This document shows positions 12,390 through 14,610 of a stretch of DNA of 14,610 nt, one piece after another (positions within the stretch are counted from its first letter, which is position 1; every line of letters begins with the position of its first letter). The stretch covers positions 1 through 14,610 of the forward strand of contig CAIJMB010000154.1 in the NCBI GenBank assembly GCA_903821715.1, given 5' to 3'. The notes beneath the pieces are model-generated. The model ran no database searches, was not told the DNA's origin, and saw nothing but the letters and a program-made list of their open reading frames with translations. The translations under genes and the position numbers were made by a program. The stretch comes from an uncultured Flavobacteriales bacterium. Lineage in GTDB: Bacteria > Bacteroidota > Bacteroidia > Flavobacteriales > Schleiferiaceae.

Positions 12390-13360
12390 TCTTCTTCAAC
12401 GCGGCTAGGTCGGCGACCAAACACCGACAGTCGAACATAACGCTCTGGATGGTAGCGCAAATCAAGAAGCAGTCGGTCGAGCGACTGCACGGTCTTGTCA
12501 ATTTGATTGTAAAGTGAATCTTGGGCGCTGAGCTTGCCAAGGGTTCCTTCGCCGTTGGCCATTCGTCCCGTGACTACATCGAGGTTCTTTGAAGTGCGCT
12601 CAAGCGCCAGCATGGTTTGGCCGACGTTGGCCTTTCCGAGTGAATCTGAAATATTGGCTACGTTGGCAAACACGCGCTCAAGTTCGTCGCGGTTGTCGGC
12701 GAGTGATTTTGATAAGCGTTCGAAATTTTGCGTAGACCGTCCCAGTGATTCACGGTTCTCGACCATGTAGGTCGAGAGCTCCGTGGTGATTTCGTTGAGG
12801 TGGATCAGCGATTTGTTGACATTGCTAAACGAAGAACGAAAGTCGCTTTCGACTCCGCCCTTCAGAAATCCGGTGAGAATTTGAATCGCGGTATCGAGCG
12901 AGGCGATGAGCTTCTCGGTCTTGACTTTGACCGGCAGGACCTCTTTGTTGATGGCGTCACCAATGGATTCTTCAACTGAGCTGCGCAATGTATCGCCGTC
13001 TGCGACGAGTACGCTTCCGGGTCCGATTTCGAGCGAAATCTCTTTAGCGCCCAAAAGATCACTGGACTTGATTTGGGCCAAGGTGGTGATCGTGATCGGG
13101 TGCTTGGTGTTGATGGTCATTGCGACTACCACACGTCCTGACTGGTCGGGGTGAAAGTAGATGTCTTCGATGCGTCCAACGGCCAGACCGTTGATGGTTA
13201 CGGGCTGTGAGCCCATGATGCCCTCGACCTTGTCGTATACGGAGTACAGCGTGATTCCCTCCTTGAACAGGTTGCTATTTTTAAGATAAGAAATTCCGAA
13301 GTAGAGTACCAGCCCTGCAATCAGGACCACGAGGCCGGCTTTGAGTTCACGAGACAACAT
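12386..13360 (-). CDS. MlaD/MCE-family lipid-transport protein
   Basis: A 324-residue protein with one N-terminal TM anchor (about residues 7-25, GLVVLIAGLVLYFGISYL), an MCE domain (about 36-115; YSVYDKVEGIMGSQPVTINGLAVGRIEDI) and a long helical/coiled-coil region (about 130-290). MCE proteins form hexameric rings in the periplasm, anchored to an inner-membrane ABC permease, and shuttle phospholipids between the membranes. The C-terminal LRYHPERYVRLSVFGRR fits the ending typical of Bacteroidetes members. No MlaE permease or MlaF ATPase gene lies in the window. It begins 11 bases after the amidase stop and its TGA overlaps the next ATG (ATGA). Confidence 0.92.
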   Translation of the reverse strand: MLSRELKAGLVVLIAGLVLYFGISYLKNSNLFKEGITLYSVYDKVEGIMGSQPVTINGLAVGRIEDIYFHPDQSGRVVVAMTINTKHPITITTLAQIKSSDLLGAKEISLEIGPGSVLVADGDTLRSSVEESIGDAINKEVLPVKVKTEKLIASLDTAIQILTGFLKGGVESDFRSSFSNVNKSLIHLNEITTELSTYMVENRESLGRSTQNFERLSKSLADNRDELERVFANVANISDSLGKANVGQTMLALERTSKNLDVVTGRMANGEGTLGKLSAQDSLYNQIDKTVQSLDRLLLDLRYHPERYVRLSVFGRRPSRVEEE

Positions 13361-13371
13361 AGGCGTACAAG

Positions 13372-14610
13372 TTACGGCTTCTTAAGGGCTTGATCGGCTT
13401 CGTCGAGGGTGATGCGAGCGGTTCCGCGGTAGGCCACCATAAAGGCATCTGGAAAGCCTTTTTGGCGGGCGTCTTGTAGCGCCGTGAGCGCTGCGTCACG
13501 GGTGCCATAGCGTCCAAAGAGATAGCGGTACAAACGACCGTCCTTGACATAGAATACCCCTCTAAGTGCATCAAATGGGGATTCGCTGGCACTTTTCAAT
13601 ACTCCGCTCACACTGAGTTGCACGGTGAAATAGACGGAATTTTCTACCGCACTGGACGTCACCTCGGGTTGAGGCGGTTCAATTTTAACCGCTTCTACCT
13701 TCAAAGGCTCGGCGACGGGCGCAGTTTCTTGTTTTGATGCCTCCTCAACCTTCGGAACCTCTTGTGCCGCCGGCTCGGGCAGGCTAACCTCAGGTTTGGA
13801 TGCGGGTGGAACGACGGGTTCTGCGGCAGTTCCGCCTTCGCGGCGCACTTTGTACTGGGCAAACGAGCGCGCAATCGCCTGGGCCATTTGGTCTTGGCCG
13901 TCGTCGGTCATCAAGTAATCCTCTTCAGCGCTGTTGGTCAAAAATCCGAGCTCGATAAGAATAGACGGCATTGCAGTGCGGCTCGTGACATAGAGCGGTT
14001 GCTGCTTCACCCCGCGGTCTTTACGGCCCACGTCGTTGCGAAATGCGTTTTGAACGGTTTGAGCAAGGTCTACGCTCTGCTGAATGAAGGCGTACTGAAA
14101 CATCGTCAGCATGATGTACGACTCGGGCTTGGTGGGGTCAAAACCCTCGTAGACATCTAGGTTGTCTTCTTGCAGAATCACGGAATTCTCGCGCATGGCG
14201 ACCCGGTTTTCGTCGTCGTGATCCTTACCCATGACGTAGGTCGACGAGCCGTAGGCCGAGCGGTTTTCGGCGGCGTCGCAGTGAATCGAGATAAATACGT
14301 CTCCCTGGGCACGGTTGGCGATAACGGTGCGTTCGTGCAGGGTGGGGTAGGAGTCGTCGCGGCGCGTCATCACCACCTTGATGCCAGGAAAGCGCTGCTT
14401 GATGTACTGTTCGACCTTGAGGGCAACTGCGAGCGAAACGTCTTTTTCGGTCTTTTTGTAGCGCTGGGTTCCGAGGTTCCCAGGGTCTTTGCCGCCGTGC
14501 CCCGCGTCGATGACCACGGTGCGAACTTCATCACTCATTCGGGCTGCAGGCTGAAAACCTGCATGCGGAACCGCCAAAAGGGCAATCAAAACCCAGGCTA
14601 GGCGTTGGTA
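13372..14610 (-). CDS. N-acetylmuramoyl-L-alanine amidase, Amidase_3, with SPOR-like tail (5' end outside window)
   Basis: A zinc enzyme that cuts the bond between muramic acid and the stem peptide of peptidoglycan, usually in cell separation. The frame stays open to the window edge, and its first visible codons (YQRLAWVLIALLAVPHAG) read as the hydrophobic core of a signal peptide, so the true ATG lies outside the window; the TTG at 14589 is not the start. Numbering from that TTG: zinc ligands H31 (DAGHGGKDPG), E48 (KKTEKDVS) and H103 (SIHCDAAE), and catalytic E213 (LIELGFLTN). A Pro/Glu/Lys-rich linker (about 253-315) leads to a SPOR-like region (about 318-390; YFTVQLSVSG, YRYLFGRYGTRDAALTAL), which in other proteins binds denuded glycan. 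It is the first visible gene of the six-gene minus-strand operon. Confidence 0.94.
   Translation of the reverse strand, partial: YQRLAWVLIALLAVPHAGFQPAARMSDEVRTVVIDAGHGGKDPGNLGTQRYKKTEKDVSLAVALKVEQYIKQRFPGIKVVMTRRDDSYPTLHERTVIANRAQGDVFISIHCDAAENRSAYGSSTYVMGKDHDDENRVAMRENSVILQEDNLDVYEGFDPTKPESYIMLTMFQYAFIQQSVDLAQTVQNAFRNDVGRKDRGVKQQPLYVTSRTAMPSILIELGFLTNSAEEDYLMTDDGQDQMAQAIARSFAQYKVRREGGTAAEPVVPPASKPEVSLPEPAAQEVPKVEEASKQETAPVAEPLKVEAVKIEPPQPEVTSSAVENSVYFTVQLSVSGVLKSASESPFDALRGVFYVKDGRLYRYLFGRYGTRDAALTALQDARQKGFPDAFMVAYRGTARITLDEADQALKKP

Overview
The window looks like a chromosomal segment from a GC-rich member of the Bacteroidetes, probably Flavobacteriales-like. This is judged from gene content and order, from -7 promoter boxes of the Bacteroidetes form TAnnTTTG, and from the absence of clear Shine-Dalgarno sequences. 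It is densely packed: 17 protein genes, two of them cut by the window edges. The only sizeable non-coding stretches are 410-527, 7306-7384 and 6002-6255. No tRNA, rRNA, CRISPR array, transposase or phage gene was seen.

Left block (1-3982): the N-terminus of transcription terminator Rho (minus strand, leaving the window), divergent from a small DUF4293 membrane protein. Next come a YfcE-like metallophosphoesterase (minus) and truA (plus), whose start codons overlap on one CATG, and then an MsbA/LmrA-type ABC exporter overlapping the end of truA. From general knowledge this is a common Bacteroidetes gene order.

Middle block (3979-7305): a two-gene minus-strand unit (TIGR01777-type epimerase, then a two-TM protein), an unrecognised but well-formed 192-residue protein on plus, and ilvE on minus. 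Between the last two lies a 132-bp minisatellite whose 17-bp unit can fold as a small hairpin, followed by an intrinsic terminator for ilvE.

Right-centre block (7306-9426): a four-gene plus-strand operon with overlapping reading frames, reading from a promoter back to back with that of ilvE. It encodes a DUF4920 lipoprotein, a lipoprotein with a c-type haem motif, the tRNA-modifying methyltransferase MnmD and a Nudix hydrolase.

Right block (9434-14610): a six-gene minus-strand operon. In transcription order it holds a periplasmic N-acetylmuramoyl-L-alanine amidase with a SPOR-like tail, an MlaD/MCE protein, a membrane haem/iron-sulfur protein, a small HAD-type phosphatase, a CCG-domain iron-sulfur protein and the small protein often mislabelled 'ABC transporter ATPase' in Bacteroidetes. 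Three junctions are ATGA overlaps. The membrane and CCG proteins together resemble a split version of EtfD/EMO, the membrane oxidoreductase proposed to pass electrons from ETF to menaquinone; its linkage to envelope genes is the most interesting biology here.

Most of the window is ordinary core genome. The points worth a second look are the hairpin minisatellite, the very short or absent 5' leaders, the overlapping divergent starts, a short repeat found both between genes and inside a coding region, and the split redox complex with a phosphatase gene between its halves.
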